Positions 15,834-25,001 are shown, counted from the first letter of the stretch. The stretch: 64,000 nucleotides of DNA from an uncultured Propionibacteriaceae bacterium (GCA_938012815.1 CALLVV010000002.1:1-64000), one strand, 5' to 3'. A program made the numbers and translations. Notes: a model not told the origin generated them from the sequence alone.

Positions 15834-17173
15834 GATGCGATCTGTCGTATCAGGTCGAACAAGCCTGCAGCGTAGGTGGCGGCAGGGAGGACAAGGATCA
15901 GGGAGAGTTTCTGCGTGATGTCCCCGATGCGCCCGAGCAGCGCCGACTCGGTGCCCTTGGCGAGAGACGTGGCGATGATGCTGAGCAGAGCGGCCGCGAC
16001 GATCACCAGCAGCGCCGTCACCTGCGATCCCAGCGGCTGGGAGACGCCGAAGGTGGAAAGTGTCGCGGCGACGATCACCAAGGCTGCGACGCGCGGCAGG
16101 ATGCGCCCCGGGCGATCACGACGAGTGCGGGGCGCCAGCACCAGGGACAGGAAGGCGCTGAGCATCATGACCCAGCCCGCTATTCCGGTTGTTGGTTGAG
16201 TGGACCTCACGAGCTCTGCAGCGGGGAAGGCGCAGATCCCGATTGCCCCACAACACGCGGTGAGCAGCAGCTGCCCCCGGGCGTTGCCCTCACGGATCGA
16301 GCGGAGAACCCGGTTCGCGGTGATGGGGGAAGGGGATGCGACCTCCAGGGTGCGGACCGTCGGCGCGGAGGTGGTGACGGTGGGAAGATCCAGCAACTGG
16401 GTCTGGGGGATGCGGAATGCGACGGCGGGAATGACGGTCACCACCATGGTCGCGGCCGCCAGCACCAGGGCCGCAATCGTGGTGGCCGGGGTGTCGGTCA
16501 TGACGAACAGACACGTCAGAACACCGGCCAACCCCCACAGCGCGGCCATGGTGGCGTTGAGGGCGGACCTGTCGATCAACCACACGACCAATGTTGTGAC
16601 CAGTGCGGTCCAGGTGGTGGTCGCCAGGGCCAGCCGGGGCAGGAATCCGGCATCGACGGGGAGCAGAGCGGTCCCGCAGACCCCGATCAGGGTGGTGGCG
16701 ACCAGAAGACCAGGGGACGTACAACGCATCCGCCGCCACCTGAGCGACCAGCCGAGTGCGGCGGTGCAGGCGACGGCGGCCGATCCCCTCAGCACGTCGG
16801 GGATGGGCCACCAACCGAGGACCGGCCCCGCCAGGCATGCCGCCTCAATGCCCGTCACCAGGGTCAGGAACAAGGACAGCACAAGTGTGGGACGAAACCA
16901 GGGGGAGGAGGCCCGGACCGCCACCTGCTGCGCCACCCGTTCGCTCTCGGCGGGGCCGGTGAGCGTCAGGACGGTTCCGGACGTCAGGTCGCTGCCGAGG
17001 ATCGACTCCGGGTCGACGGGGGTGCCGTCGGGGTGGGTCAGGCGCAGCGTCTCGGGGTCGGCGTCGATCCGCAGCATCGACATGACCCGTGCCACCGTCG
17101 TCCCGGCCGGTACCGCGATGTCCCGTTTCGAGGTGCCGTGAAGGATCGTGGTCGACGCCAGCTGCGTGGCCAT
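15830..17173 (-). CDS. EccD-like membrane protein (paralogue 2)
   Basis: A 447-residue protein. The ubiquitin-like N-terminal domain (about 1-80, with ILHGTSKRDIAVPAGTTV and LTHPDGTPVD) is followed by about 11 membrane helices. The architecture equals that of the protein at 12257-13570 but the sequences differ throughout. GGAGG lies 5 nt upstream of ATG 17173, which makes this start preferable to in-frame ATGs further out. It is the first gene of a two-gene operon with the RDD-FHA protein and diverges from eccC. EccD proteins dimerise in ESX cores; two unlike EccDs suggest a heterodimer or two machines sharing one EccC. Confidence 0.82.
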   Translation of the reverse strand: MATQLASTTILHGTSKRDIAVPAGTTVARVMSMLRIDADPETLRLTHPDGTPVDPESILGSDLTSGTVLTLTGPAESERVAQQVAVRASSPWFRPTLVLSLFLTLVTGIEAACLAGPVLGWWPIPDVLRGSAAVACTAALGWSLRWRRMRCTSPGLLVATTLIGVCGTALLPVDAGFLPRLALATTTWTALVTTLVVWLIDRSALNATMAALWGLAGVLTCLFVMTDTPATTIAALVLAAATMVVTVIPAVAFRIPQTQLLDLPTVTTSAPTVRTLEVASPSPITANRVLRSIREGNARGQLLLTACCGAIGICAFPAAELVRSTQPTTGIAGWVMMLSAFLSLVLAPRTRRDRPGRILPRVAALVIVAATLSTFGVSQPLGSQVTALLVIVAAALLSIIATSLAKGTESALLGRIGDITQKLSLILVLPAATYAAGLFDLIRQIAS

Positions 17174-17322
17174 GGAATCCTCCATTTCCCAAGAGAGAAC
17201 GAACGGGGGGCGCGGTTCACCCTCCTGACGATAGTATGAAACGGGCTTGGGTGGCATCCAGACCATGAGAATGCGACCAGATCCATAACGTTGCGACAAC
17301 TCGAGACGGGGAATACCAAGGC

Positions 17323-20300
17323 ATGGTTCAACCCATACAGGACGAGGGGGCCACGGCTCCCGAGCTTCCCTCCGGGCAGATCGAGGTCCAGGCTCCTCCC
17401 AACAAACCCGAGGCCGCCAGCATGGGTACCGCCTTGATGACCGTCGTCCCGATGATGGGTTCGGTGGGCGTCATGGTGTTCATGGCGTTCTCGCAGGGGC
17501 AGAACACCCGGATGCTGCTCATGGCCGGCGCCATGGTGTTCGCGATGCTCGTGATGGTGGGGTTCAACATCTACCGGCAAGTGGTGGGGCACAGCCAGAA
17601 ACTCGACACCCTGCGCCGGGAATACCTGGCCTACGTGGGGGAAACCCGCAAGACGGTTCGTACCGTGACCCGCAAGCAGCGCGACCACGTCGGTTGGCAG
17701 CTGCCCTCCCCGGATTCCCTGGTGCTGATCGCCCACGAGGGGACACGCCTGTGGGAACGCAACACCGACAACGAGATGGTCACGCGCGTGCGGTTGGGCT
17801 CCTCATCGCAGGAGCTGGCGATGCAGCTGGTGGAACCTGAGCTGCCGCCACTGGCCAAACCCGACGTGGTCTGCCTCTCCGCCATGCGGCGTTTCATAGA
17901 TGCCCACTCGATGGTCGAGGAACTACCGCTGGGGGTCATGCTGGGCGACTTCAGCCACATCGACGTGGCTGGGCCCGCGGAGGCGACGCGAGCCCAGGTG
18001 CGCGCCATGATGATGCACGTCACCACCCTGAGTTCGCCGCAGGCGATGCGCGTCGCGATTTTCTGTTCCGAGGAGAACCGCGACGAGTGGGAATGGGCGA
18101 AATGGCTTCCCCACGCCCGTTCCACGGAGATCAGCGACGCCCTGGGGCCGGCCCGCATGGTGACAACGGATCCCGAGGAGCTGATGCGGCTGCTCGGGGA
18201 GGAGATCATCGGACGTGGCGTGTTCCGGACCCGTTCGGAAACCACCGAATGGCCGCACCTGTTCCTGATCCTGGACGGGGTGACACTACCGGCGAACACC
18301 TCCCTGGGAGGGATCGGCGGGCTGGAGGGGGTCACCGTGGTGCGGACCATGACATCGTGGGGGCCGATGACCTCGCGTGCGACCCTGCGCATGATCCTGC
18401 ATCCCGGGGAGCAGCCGGGCGACCGCGAGCGCATGGAAGTGCTGCTGCTGGACCAGGAACCGATCCTGGCCACCCCGGACGCGATGGGCATCCCCCAGGC
18501 CGAGGCCATCGCGCGACGCATGGCCCCCTGGATGGTGGAAGGACGTCCCGAAACCGAGGCGCCGATGGGGAAACCGGACCCGAAACGCTCCCAGAACCTG
18601 ATGGAACTACTGGGGACCGGCGACGTACGCGATTTCGACCCGGACCGGCAGTGGAGGCGACGGGAGGGGCGCGACCGGCTTCGGGTGCCGTTCGCCGTCA
18701 CCCCCGAGGGGGCTCCGGTTGTCCTGGACATCAAGGAATCCGCCCAGCAGGGGATGGGGCCGCACGGCCTGCTGATCGGCGCCACCGGTTCGGGCAAGTC
18801 GGAGGTGCTGCGCACCCTGGTACTGGCGATGGCGATGACGCACCCGCCGGAGCAGCTGAACTTCGTCCTGGTCGACTTCAAGGGTGGCGCCACCTTCGCG
18901 GGCATGGCGGATCTTCCCCACGTCTCGGCCATGATCTCGAACCTGGAATCGGAACTGTCCCTGGTGGACCGCATGCAGGAGGCGCTGCGCGGCGAGATGG
19001 TGCGGCGTCAGGAGATCCTGCGGCAGGCCGGCAACTACGCCAACGTCACCGACTACGAGGCGGACCGGCTGGCGGGCAAACACGACCATCCACCCATGCC
19101 GGCGCTTTTCATCATCCTCGACGAGTTCTCGGAACTGCTGAGCGCCAAGCCGGAGTTCGCCGACCTGTTCGTCGCCATCGGCCGGCTGGGACGTTCGATG
19201 TCGATCCATCTGCTGTTGTCCTCGCAGCGCCTGGAGTCCGGGCGCATGAAGGGCCTCGACTCGCATCTGTCCTACCGGATCGGGTTGCGCACCTTCTCCG
19301 CGAGTGAGTCCCGTGACGTGCTGGGCGTGCCGGACGCCTACGAACTCCCGGGCTACCCGGGGGTTGGGTACCTGAAGCCGGGAACGGACGAGATGATCCG
19401 TTTCCGGTCGTCCTACGTGGCCGTCCCTCCGCCCCCGCGCCCGGACGACCGGGAACTCCGGGACAGGATGCGTCATGCACCCGTCAGGATCCTGCCCTTC
19501 ACCGCGGGGCCCGTGGTCCTGGAGAAAACCGAGGCGGAGCAGGAACCAGACGTCATCGGCGTCAGGCCCGAGGACGCGAAGTGGGATGACATGACCCAGA
19601 TGGACATCGCCGTCGCCCGGATGCGGGGCAGGGGAGTCCCGGCCCACCAGGTGTGGTTGCCGCCACTGGACGTGCCGGACACGCTGGACCAGCTTTTCGG
19701 GGACCTGGTGGCCGATCCGGTGCTGGGGCTGATCTCGCCCTCGTGGCGTGCCCGCGGCCCGTTGCGCATCCCGCTGGGCATCGTCGACCTTCCCTTGGAG
19801 CAGCGCCGCGACGTGCTGGAGTTCGACTTCTCGGGAGCCAACGGGCATTTCGCCGTCGTCGGCGGTCCCCTGACGGGAAAGTCGACGACCCTCCGGTCGG
19901 TGGTGATGGCGTTGAGCCTGGTGCACACCCCCCAGGAGGTGCAGTTCTACGTCATCGACCTGGGCGGCGGTGGCTTCACCGTCTTCAACGGGGCGGCTCA
20001 CGTCGCGGGTGTGGCGACCCGGGACCGGCCGGACGTGGTGAACCGCATGCTCGCGGAGATCGAGGGCATCATCGACGACCGCGAGAAGTACTTCCGCGAA
20101 AAGCGGATCGACTCCATGGACACCTACCGGCAGGGGCGGGCCGAAGGGCGTTTCGATGACGGCTACGGCGACGTTTTCCTGGTGGTCGACGGCTGGGCCG
20201 TGATGAAGACGGACCTCAACGAGGTGGACATGAGGATCATGGCGATCATGACCCGGGCCCTGTCGTTCGGTGTCCACGTGGTGTTGAGCACCAACCGCTG

Positions 20301-21318
20301 GGCGGACATCCGCCAGCAGGTGGCGGACGCGATCGGGTCACGTCTGGAGCTGAAACTGGGTGACGTGATGGACACCAGGCTTGATCGCAAGGTGGCGAAG
20401 GCCGTGCCCTCGGAACGGCCGGGGCGCGGACAGGAGGTCGGACATCACCACGTTCTCGTGTGCCTACCGCGCATTGACGGTGAACAGGACCCGTCGTCCC
20501 TGGGCGCGGGCGTGAGGACGTCCCTTGAGCGCATCGCCCAGGCGGCACCGGAGCCGGGGCCGAAGCTGCGCCTGCTGCCCATCCACGTCACGGTGGAGAA
20601 GGTCCTGCAGCACCCCGGTGCGGCCGAGGGCCTGGTGCTGGGGGTGGAGGAATCCCGGCTCGGTCCCTTCATGTTCCACCCCCGCCAGGACAGCCACTTG
20701 TTCCTGCTCGGCGACGCCAAGTCGGGCAAGACCACGTTCCTGCGGTCATTCGTCCGGGAGATCGTGCGCAACTTCTCCCCGCAGCAGGCGCAGATCTTCG
20801 TCGTGGACTACCGGCGATCGCTGCTGGACCAGGTGCCGGCGGAATACCTGGCGGCCTACATGACGAACCCGGAGGAAGCCGAGGGAAACCTGAGCCACCT
20901 CGCCGATTTCCTGAGGACGCGCATGCCCGGCGATTCGGTGACCTCGGATCAGCTGCGCAACCGGTCCTGGTGGACGGGCGCGGAGGCGTGGATCCTGGTG
21001 GACGACTACGACCTGGTGTCGGTCCAGGGAAACAATCCACTCGCGGTGCTGCAACCGTTGATGGCCCAGGCCCAGGATCTCGGTTTGCACATCGTGGTGA
21101 CGCGCCGGATGGGTGGTGCGTCCCGGGCTCTGTACGAGCCGGTGCTGCAGTCCATACGGGACCTGGGTTCCACGGGCATCCTGCTGTCCGGCAGCCCTGA
21201 GGAGGGCAGCATCATCGGTCGTGTGAAACCGGTGAAGTCGATGCCGGGCCGCGCCCAGGTGATCTCACGCGACGACGGCTACTTCCTGGCGCAGCTGGTG
21301 TGGACCGACCAGCACTGA
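17323..21318 (+). CDS. eccC: EccC, FtsK/SpoIIIE-type ATPase motor of type VII secretion
   Basis: A 1331-residue motor. Two membrane helices lie at about residues 34-85, then three ATPase domains: Walker A GATGSGKSE at about 485, GGPLTGKSTT at about 847 and GDAKSGKTTF at about 1130; Walker B regions are NFVLVDFKGG, FYVIDLGGGG and IFVVDYRRS. All three P-loops keep the Lys and Ser/Thr. EccC recognises WXG-type C-terminal signals and powers export. It is one fused protein, not the split Ca/Cb form. It starts at ATG 17323 and diverges from the second eccD-like operon across a 149-bp gap. Confidence 0.93.
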   Translation: MVQPIQDEGATAPELPSGQIEVQAPPNKPEAASMGTALMTVVPMMGSVGVMVFMAFSQGQNTRMLLMAGAMVFAMLVMVGFNIYRQVVGHSQKLDTLRREYLAYVGETRKTVRTVTRKQRDHVGWQLPSPDSLVLIAHEGTRLWERNTDNEMVTRVRLGSSSQELAMQLVEPELPPLAKPDVVCLSAMRRFIDAHSMVEELPLGVMLGDFSHIDVAGPAEATRAQVRAMMMHVTTLSSPQAMRVAIFCSEENRDEWEWAKWLPHARSTEISDALGPARMVTTDPEELMRLLGEEIIGRGVFRTRSETTEWPHLFLILDGVTLPANTSLGGIGGLEGVTVVRTMTSWGPMTSRATLRMILHPGEQPGDRERMEVLLLDQEPILATPDAMGIPQAEAIARRMAPWMVEGRPETEAPMGKPDPKRSQNLMELLGTGDVRDFDPDRQWRRREGRDRLRVPFAVTPEGAPVVLDIKESAQQGMGPHGLLIGATGSGKSEVLRTLVLAMAMTHPPEQLNFVLVDFKGGATFAGMADLPHVSAMISNLESELSLVDRMQEALRGEMVRRQEILRQAGNYANVTDYEADRLAGKHDHPPMPALFIILDEFSELLSAKPEFADLFVAIGRLGRSMSIHLLLSSQRLESGRMKGLDSHLSYRIGLRTFSASESRDVLGVPDAYELPGYPGVGYLKPGTDEMIRFRSSYVAVPPPPRPDDRELRDRMRHAPVRILPFTAGPVVLEKTEAEQEPDVIGVRPEDAKWDDMTQMDIAVARMRGRGVPAHQVWLPPLDVPDTLDQLFGDLVADPVLGLISPSWRARGPLRIPLGIVDLPLEQRRDVLEFDFSGANGHFAVVGGPLTGKSTTLRSVVMALSLVHTPQEVQFYVIDLGGGGFTVFNGAAHVAGVATRDRPDVVNRMLAEIEGIIDDREKYFREKRIDSMDTYRQGRAEGRFDDGYGDVFLVVDGWAVMKTDLNEVDMRIMAIMTRALSFGVHVVLSTNRWADIRQQVADAIGSRLELKLGDVMDTRLDRKVAKAVPSERPGRGQEVGHHHVLVCLPRIDGEQDPSSLGAGVRTSLERIAQAAPEPGPKLRLLPIHVTVEKVLQHPGAAEGLVLGVEESRLGPFMFHPRQDSHLFLLGDAKSGKTTFLRSFVREIVRNFSPQQAQIFVVDYRRSLLDQVPAEYLAAYMTNPEEAEGNLSHLADFLRTRMPGDSVTSDQLRNRSWWTGAEAWILVDDYDLVSVQGNNPLAVLQPLMAQAQDLGLHIVVTRRMGGASRALYEPVLQSIRDLGSTGILLSGSPEEGSIIGRVKPVKSMPGRAQVISRDDGYFLAQLVWTDQH

Positions 21319-21401
21319 GCGGTCGGCTGCGCCACCCCGCGGGTGTGGAGAGTTTTCCCGGTTCCCCAACCGGAGGGGGTCGGGTTGGATAGAGTTGCGG
21401 G

Positions 21402-21513
21402 ATGAACCGATGGTGGTGGATTGGACCCAATTTATGGGCAGGTTCCCATCACGATGGATGCCGCCATGAACAATGCTGAGATCAATCGCGAGAACTTCAT
21501 GAAGAAGAAGTAA
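21402..21513 (+). pseudogene. Small ORF, possibly frameshifted, with its own promoter box
   Basis: TAGAGT lies 6 nt before ATG 21402, in the same GGGTTGGATAGA context as the promoter of the HNH gene at 3.3 kb. The ORF opens MNRWWWIGP and stops after 25 codons. In another frame the DNA continues with protein-like sequence (PIYGQVPITMDAAMNN... to MKKK, stop at 21511-21513). One extra base near CCC at 21427 would explain both parts, so this looks like a short gene broken by a single indel, or chance. No family is recognisable. Confidence 0.3.
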
Positions 21514-21526
21514 TGAGTGATCAGAC

Positions 21527-22186
21527 GTGAGGATGGATATTGTGGTTGATGTCAGGCGGTGTGCGGCGTCCGCTCTTGCTGTGGTTCTTGGTTTGTCGGG
21601 GTGCGGTGTTCCCTCGGACGATGTGTCTCCGAGTCCTTCTGTGTCGTGGGAGGAGCGCAATACTCCGGATATTGTGACCATTGCGGTGCCTGACGGGTGG
21701 GAAGTTCTTACGCCCAGTGAGATTCCCGGGATTTCGCGTTTGGTGCTTGTCAGTGATCGTGAGTCACGTGGTAAGGAAGGGATCAGCGTCGGTAATTTTT
21801 CTCCCAAGATTGTTGGTGTGCATGGCCCTGACGTTGATGTGAAGCGTGAGCGGGATTACGGGGTGGAGCATGGTACTGCTCAGGAGAATCTGGTGGGGCG
21901 AGGGACTCCTCTGGAGCCGAGATTGATTGCTGGTGTCAAGGCGTGGGGGTATGCCGCGACGGCGACTTTTGGCGAGGATAACACCTATCCCATCCAGCGG
22001 TGGTTTCTGTGGCGTGAGGACGGTGAATGGCTGATTTCGGTTGCTGGTTTCGCGAACACCGATACCATTCCCGCTGAGTTGATTGGGGTGCTGGACACGA
22101 TTTCGTTTGTTCGTCCTGCTGCCACTCCTGCGGCTCCGTACACGGTGAACGCCCCGTCGCCGTCCCCCAGCGCGACGGAATCATGA
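21527..22186 (+). CDS. Predicted lipoprotein next to type VII locus
   Basis: A 219-residue exported protein. A signal peptide with lipobox LSGC (Cys at about residue 26) is followed by a Ser/Pro-rich spacer, then a compact domain (about 40-190) with VTIAVPDGWEVLTPSE, resembling small lipoproteins that accompany secretion or wall systems. The C-terminus is a Pro/Ser tail. The start is GTG 21527. Codon use is noticeably richer in T at third positions than in eccC, so the gene may be a later arrival. Its place between eccC and the probable substrate pair suggests a secretion-linked role, which is inference. Family not recognised. Confidence 0.7.
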   Translation: MRMDIVVDVRRCAASALAVVLGLSGCGVPSDDVSPSPSVSWEERNTPDIVTIAVPDGWEVLTPSEIPGISRLVLVSDRESRGKEGISVGNFSPKIVGVHGPDVDVKRERDYGVEHGTAQENLVGRGTPLEPRLIAGVKAWGYAATATFGEDNTYPIQRWFLWREDGEWLISVAGFANTDTIPAELIGVLDTISFVRPAATPAAPYTVNAPSPSPSATES

Positions 22187-22552
22187 GGATGGGTCATCGG
22201 TAGACCGGGTGTGTCTCGTTATGGCGCGTGGAAAGATTCCGTCGAGGTTGTGGAAGATTTCGTGGCGTATACAGTGCAAAACCTTTCGGATCGGCCCCGG
22301 GCGATGTTCGCCGTTCCCCGTCAGGCTGTGCTCTGCCGGTGCAGCCCTGCGCGGACCCCGGCTCCACGAAGCGGTCGGCGTGAGCCTGCGTCGCGGGCTC
22401 CCGGGAACCTGATTCGTTAGCCCGGGCGTATCGCCTTGTCAAGGCATGATTCACCGAGGCCTACGGCGACACGCATGATGGTTGGGAATGACCCCGTGCA
22501 AGGCTAACGTTGGCCGGGTGAACAACCAGGCATCAGAGCGGGAGGTCAACAG
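22187..22552. other. Intergenic region with one weak ORF
   Basis: 366 bp before the substrate pair. A GTG-started frame at 22211 reads SRYGAWKDSVEVVEDFVAY, which looks protein-like for about 40 residues but has no ribosome site and then turns Arg/Pro-rich. It may be a gene remnant. The last 60 bp should hold the promoter of the gene at 22553; no clear box is visible. Confidence 0.3.
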
Positions 22553-22906
22553 TTGAGCGACCTGAACATCGTGACAGGGGACCTGGAGGCCCTGTCGACG
22601 GATGCGGGCAACGTGGCATCGAACATCGGCGGAGTGGACCTGAGGGCCAACGTGGCGCAAGCGCCCGCGGCGATGCCCGGGTCCTCATCCGCCACCTTGA
22701 TCTCGTCAACACTCGACACCATCCAGGAACGGTGTAGCTCTGCCCAGAGAGGCTACGAGGACTTCAGCGCGGATGTGCGGACCGCGGCGAACAACTACGG
22801 AGTGTCCGAGGCGAACGTCGAGGCAGCCATGCGTTCCGCAGGGAGCTTCGCCCCTGTCACAAACCCGGCGGGAAAGGTGGGCAAGCATGGCTATCACATG
22901 GAGTGA
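22553..22906 (+). CDS. Small helical type VII substrate-like protein (EspC-like)
   Basis: A 117-residue, Ala/Ser-rich, mostly helical protein without signal peptide or WXG motif. Its N-terminal pattern (LNIVTGDLEALSTDAGNVASNIGG) and length resemble the EspC-type family of small ESX partners; I am only moderately sure. It starts at TTG 22553 with GGAGG 8 nt upstream. Its 3' end overlaps the start of the hydrolase gene by 20 bp, so the two are co-translated. In comparable loci such a small protein acts as chaperone or secretion partner for the large effector encoded next to it. Confidence 0.65.
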   Translation: MSDLNIVTGDLEALSTDAGNVASNIGGVDLRANVAQAPAAMPGSSSATLISSTLDTIQERCSSAQRGYEDFSADVRTAANNYGVSEANVEAAMRSAGSFAPVTNPAGKVGKHGYHME

Positions 22907-24617
22907 GATCCGGCGATGGGATCCGGCAAACCTGAACACCGCTGTTGAGGATCTGACCAATTCCCGCAAGAAGTTGATGGAGGAGGCCGATGAAGCGGCT
23001 TCCGCGAAGGGGAGAGTGCAGTCCTCGGGTGCCGCGGTGACCGCCATGCTCACCTCGCTGGGTTCACTCAATGAACTCCTTGACGCCATCGTGAATGAAG
23101 TGTCCGAACTCATAATGGCAACGGCCGAAGCCGCCACCGGGGTGTGGGACGTCAAGACCAAGGTGTTCAAGTGTACGTCCTTCCTGGAACAGTGCCCTGA
23201 CCTCAGCATAGGGGAGGACGGACAGGTCACGGGCCCTTTCTCTGATGCCATGGATAAGGACCATCTGGAGAAGTTGATCAAGAAAGCCATTGAGCGTGCC
23301 GTCGAGGTCGACAATGACTATGCCAAGAGGCTGAGGGCCGTGGCGAACGGCAGATACGTGTGCAAGGAGACGGCCGCCAGTGACTCCCAGGGATTGCCGG
23401 ATCTTCCGCAGAAGGGCTGGTCGCCCACCGAGGCGGCTGCCTGGTGGGGTGCTCTGACCGGAGCGGAACGCCGAAAACTGATCAAGAACCACCCGGAGGC
23501 GATCGGGAATCTGGACGGCCTTCCCGGAAGCGTTCGCGACGAGGCGAACCGGATTATCCTCCGGACTATCCTACCGAAGAAACTTGAGGCCGCCAAGAAA
23601 CATCTGAAAGAGGTTCAGAAGGAATTTGATGCCGAGCAGAAGATAATCGACGGAATAAACTCGGGTCCTAAAGGGAAAAACAGCCATACAGATGCTGTTC
23701 TAGAGGCCCGTCGACGGGTTGAGGATCTGACCAAGCTGAATGAACTGGTAAGCGCGGGCGGAAAATCCCGTCATCACTACCAGTTGCTCACCTTGGAGGT
23801 GCCCGAGAGGTACGACAAGGACGTGAAGGCAGTTGTTGCCGTTGGCGACATCGACAAGGCCACGAACGTCGGGACCATGGTTCCCGGTATCGGCAACACG
23901 GTCAGGAAAGGCATGGATGGGATGCTGGACACCGCCGAGAAGCTGCGCGCCAAAGCTGGTGCCCCCGACAAGACTGCTGTCGTCGCGTGGCTCGGCTACG
24001 ACACCCCACCCGGCCCCTTGGTGTGGGATTACGACGCCAATGGGAGCGATACGGACTACATGACGACCGAAGTGGCGGACAAGGCGGCTCCGGCCCTCAA
24101 CAGATTCCAGGAGGGCATCCACGTGTCGCACCAGAAACAAGGCGTGGATCCCTACCTGTCCCTTCACGGTCATTCCTATGGTTCCACCCTCTCCGGCACC
24201 GCCCTGCTGAACACGAAGGTCGGTGTCGTGGACGCCGCCCAGCTGCATGGATCCCCCGGGGGGCGTGCCACCAACGCGCACCAGTGGAATGTTCCCTACG
24301 GTCACATGTATGCAGCTGCCAACGGGGATGATGATATCCTGGGCAAAGGGCAGCTTAATGGTTTCGGGCCAGAGCCCTCGAAGGTTCCCGGAGTGCAAAA
24401 AATCTCGTCGGACCCCGATGGCGGGCATTCCGACTACTGGAGCAATCCTGAATTCATGGAGGACGCCGCCCAGATAATGGCCGGTGAGGATCCGTCTGTC
24501 GATCGCAGCGACAATGCGGCGGAAGCATCCGCACAGTGTGCTGCCAAGGATCCGAACGGCGCGCAAGGAGCCTCCGGGCCCCGGCTGCGCCCGGCGGGGA
24601 CCGGTTGGGGTTCGTGA
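22887..24617 (+). CDS. WXG-like / DUF1023 alpha/beta-hydrolase, probable type VII effector
   Basis: A 576-residue protein. The N-terminal about 190 residues are helical, opening MAITWSEIRRWDPANL, like long ESX cargo. A linker with AAWWGALTGAERRKLI and IGNLDGLPGSVRDEANR is the usual lead-in to DUF1023 hydrolases. The hydrolase domain (about 330-540) has nucleophile Ser430 in LHGHSYGSTLSG and probable catalytic His514 in DPDGGHSDYW. It lacks a signal peptide, so export would need the type VII machine. The substrate is unknown (lipid or wall ester plausible). ATG 22887 lies inside the preceding gene. No immunity gene is obvious, which argues for a housekeeping or envelope role over an antibacterial toxin. 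Confidence 0.82.
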   Translation: MAITWSEIRRWDPANLNTAVEDLTNSRKKLMEEADEAASAKGRVQSSGAAVTAMLTSLGSLNELLDAIVNEVSELIMATAEAATGVWDVKTKVFKCTSFLEQCPDLSIGEDGQVTGPFSDAMDKDHLEKLIKKAIERAVEVDNDYAKRLRAVANGRYVCKETAASDSQGLPDLPQKGWSPTEAAAWWGALTGAERRKLIKNHPEAIGNLDGLPGSVRDEANRIILRTILPKKLEAAKKHLKEVQKEFDAEQKIIDGINSGPKGKNSHTDAVLEARRRVEDLTKLNELVSAGGKSRHHYQLLTLEVPERYDKDVKAVVAVGDIDKATNVGTMVPGIGNTVRKGMDGMLDTAEKLRAKAGAPDKTAVVAWLGYDTPPGPLVWDYDANGSDTDYMTTEVADKAAPALNRFQEGIHVSHQKQGVDPYLSLHGHSYGSTLSGTALLNTKVGVVDAAQLHGSPGGRATNAHQWNVPYGHMYAAANGDDDILGKGQLNGFGPEPSKVPGVQKISSDPDGGHSDYWSNPEFMEDAAQIMAGEDPSVDRSDNAAEASAQCAAKDPNGAQGASGPRLRPAGTGWGS

Positions 24618-24631
24618 AACGTTCGTGAAAC

Positions 24632-24663
24632 CGGGGCTCATGGCTCAAGTGTCGTGAGCCCCG
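24632..24663 (+). terminator. Hairpin after the DUF1023 gene
   Basis: CGGGGCTCA pairs with TGAGCCCCG across a 14-nt loop, starting 15 bp after the stop codon. Confidence 0.6.
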
Positions 24664-24700
24664 CCCGCAGTACGGCCACATCGACACCGTGAAAAGTTGC

Positions 24701-24856
24701 TCACCAGGTGTCCCCGTCATCCGTCTCCCTGACTCGGGCCACGACTCCCTTGGCCATCTCGATGTGTGAACGGAAATCGTCATGCCGGGCGGTGAGGTTC
24801 TTTTCGTAGTGAGCCTTGTAGGCCAGCGCGCCCGATGGGTGTGGGCCGTGACCCAT
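24701..24856 (-). CDS. Small protein of 51 residues (possible WXG-type remnant)
   Basis: ATG 24856 opens MGHGPHPSGALAYKAHYEKN and the frame ends ARVRETDDGDTW with TGA at 24701-24703. The sequence is amphipathic and helical with balanced charge, unlike shadow frames. The same frame stays open for about 26 codons upstream (including RTAWGSMGHG) without a start codon, so this may be the 3' end of a lost gene. The tail resembles the second helix of WXG/ESX-associated small proteins, and it lies beside the type VII cargo genes; both points are suggestive only. Confidence 0.4.
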   Translation of the reverse strand: MGHGPHPSGALAYKAHYEKNLTARHDDFRSHIEMAKGVVARVRETDDGDTW

Positions 24857-24957
24857 CGAACCCCATGCCGTTCGCGCAGATGCGTGTTCCCGAGGCCGTG
24901 ACTGCTTTTGGTTCCCCTGGAATTGGTGGAACTTCTAGAGCTCTAGGAAAACGCGAC

Positions 24958-24986
24958 TGAGGGCTCCCCGGACCGGGGAGCCCTCA
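24958..24986 (-). terminator. Terminator of the ABC transporter/inositol operon
   Basis: TGAGGGCTCCCCGG pairs with its complement almost without loop. On the minus strand a GCGTTTTCC stretch follows. It lies 15 bp after the permease stop. Confidence 0.8.
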
Positions 24987-25001
24987 ATCGTTTCTCGTAC
25001 G

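Noticed and set aside
18607..20277. 556-codon minus-strand frame opposite eccC
   Set aside because: Shadow frame; the plus strand carries three clear ATPase domains.
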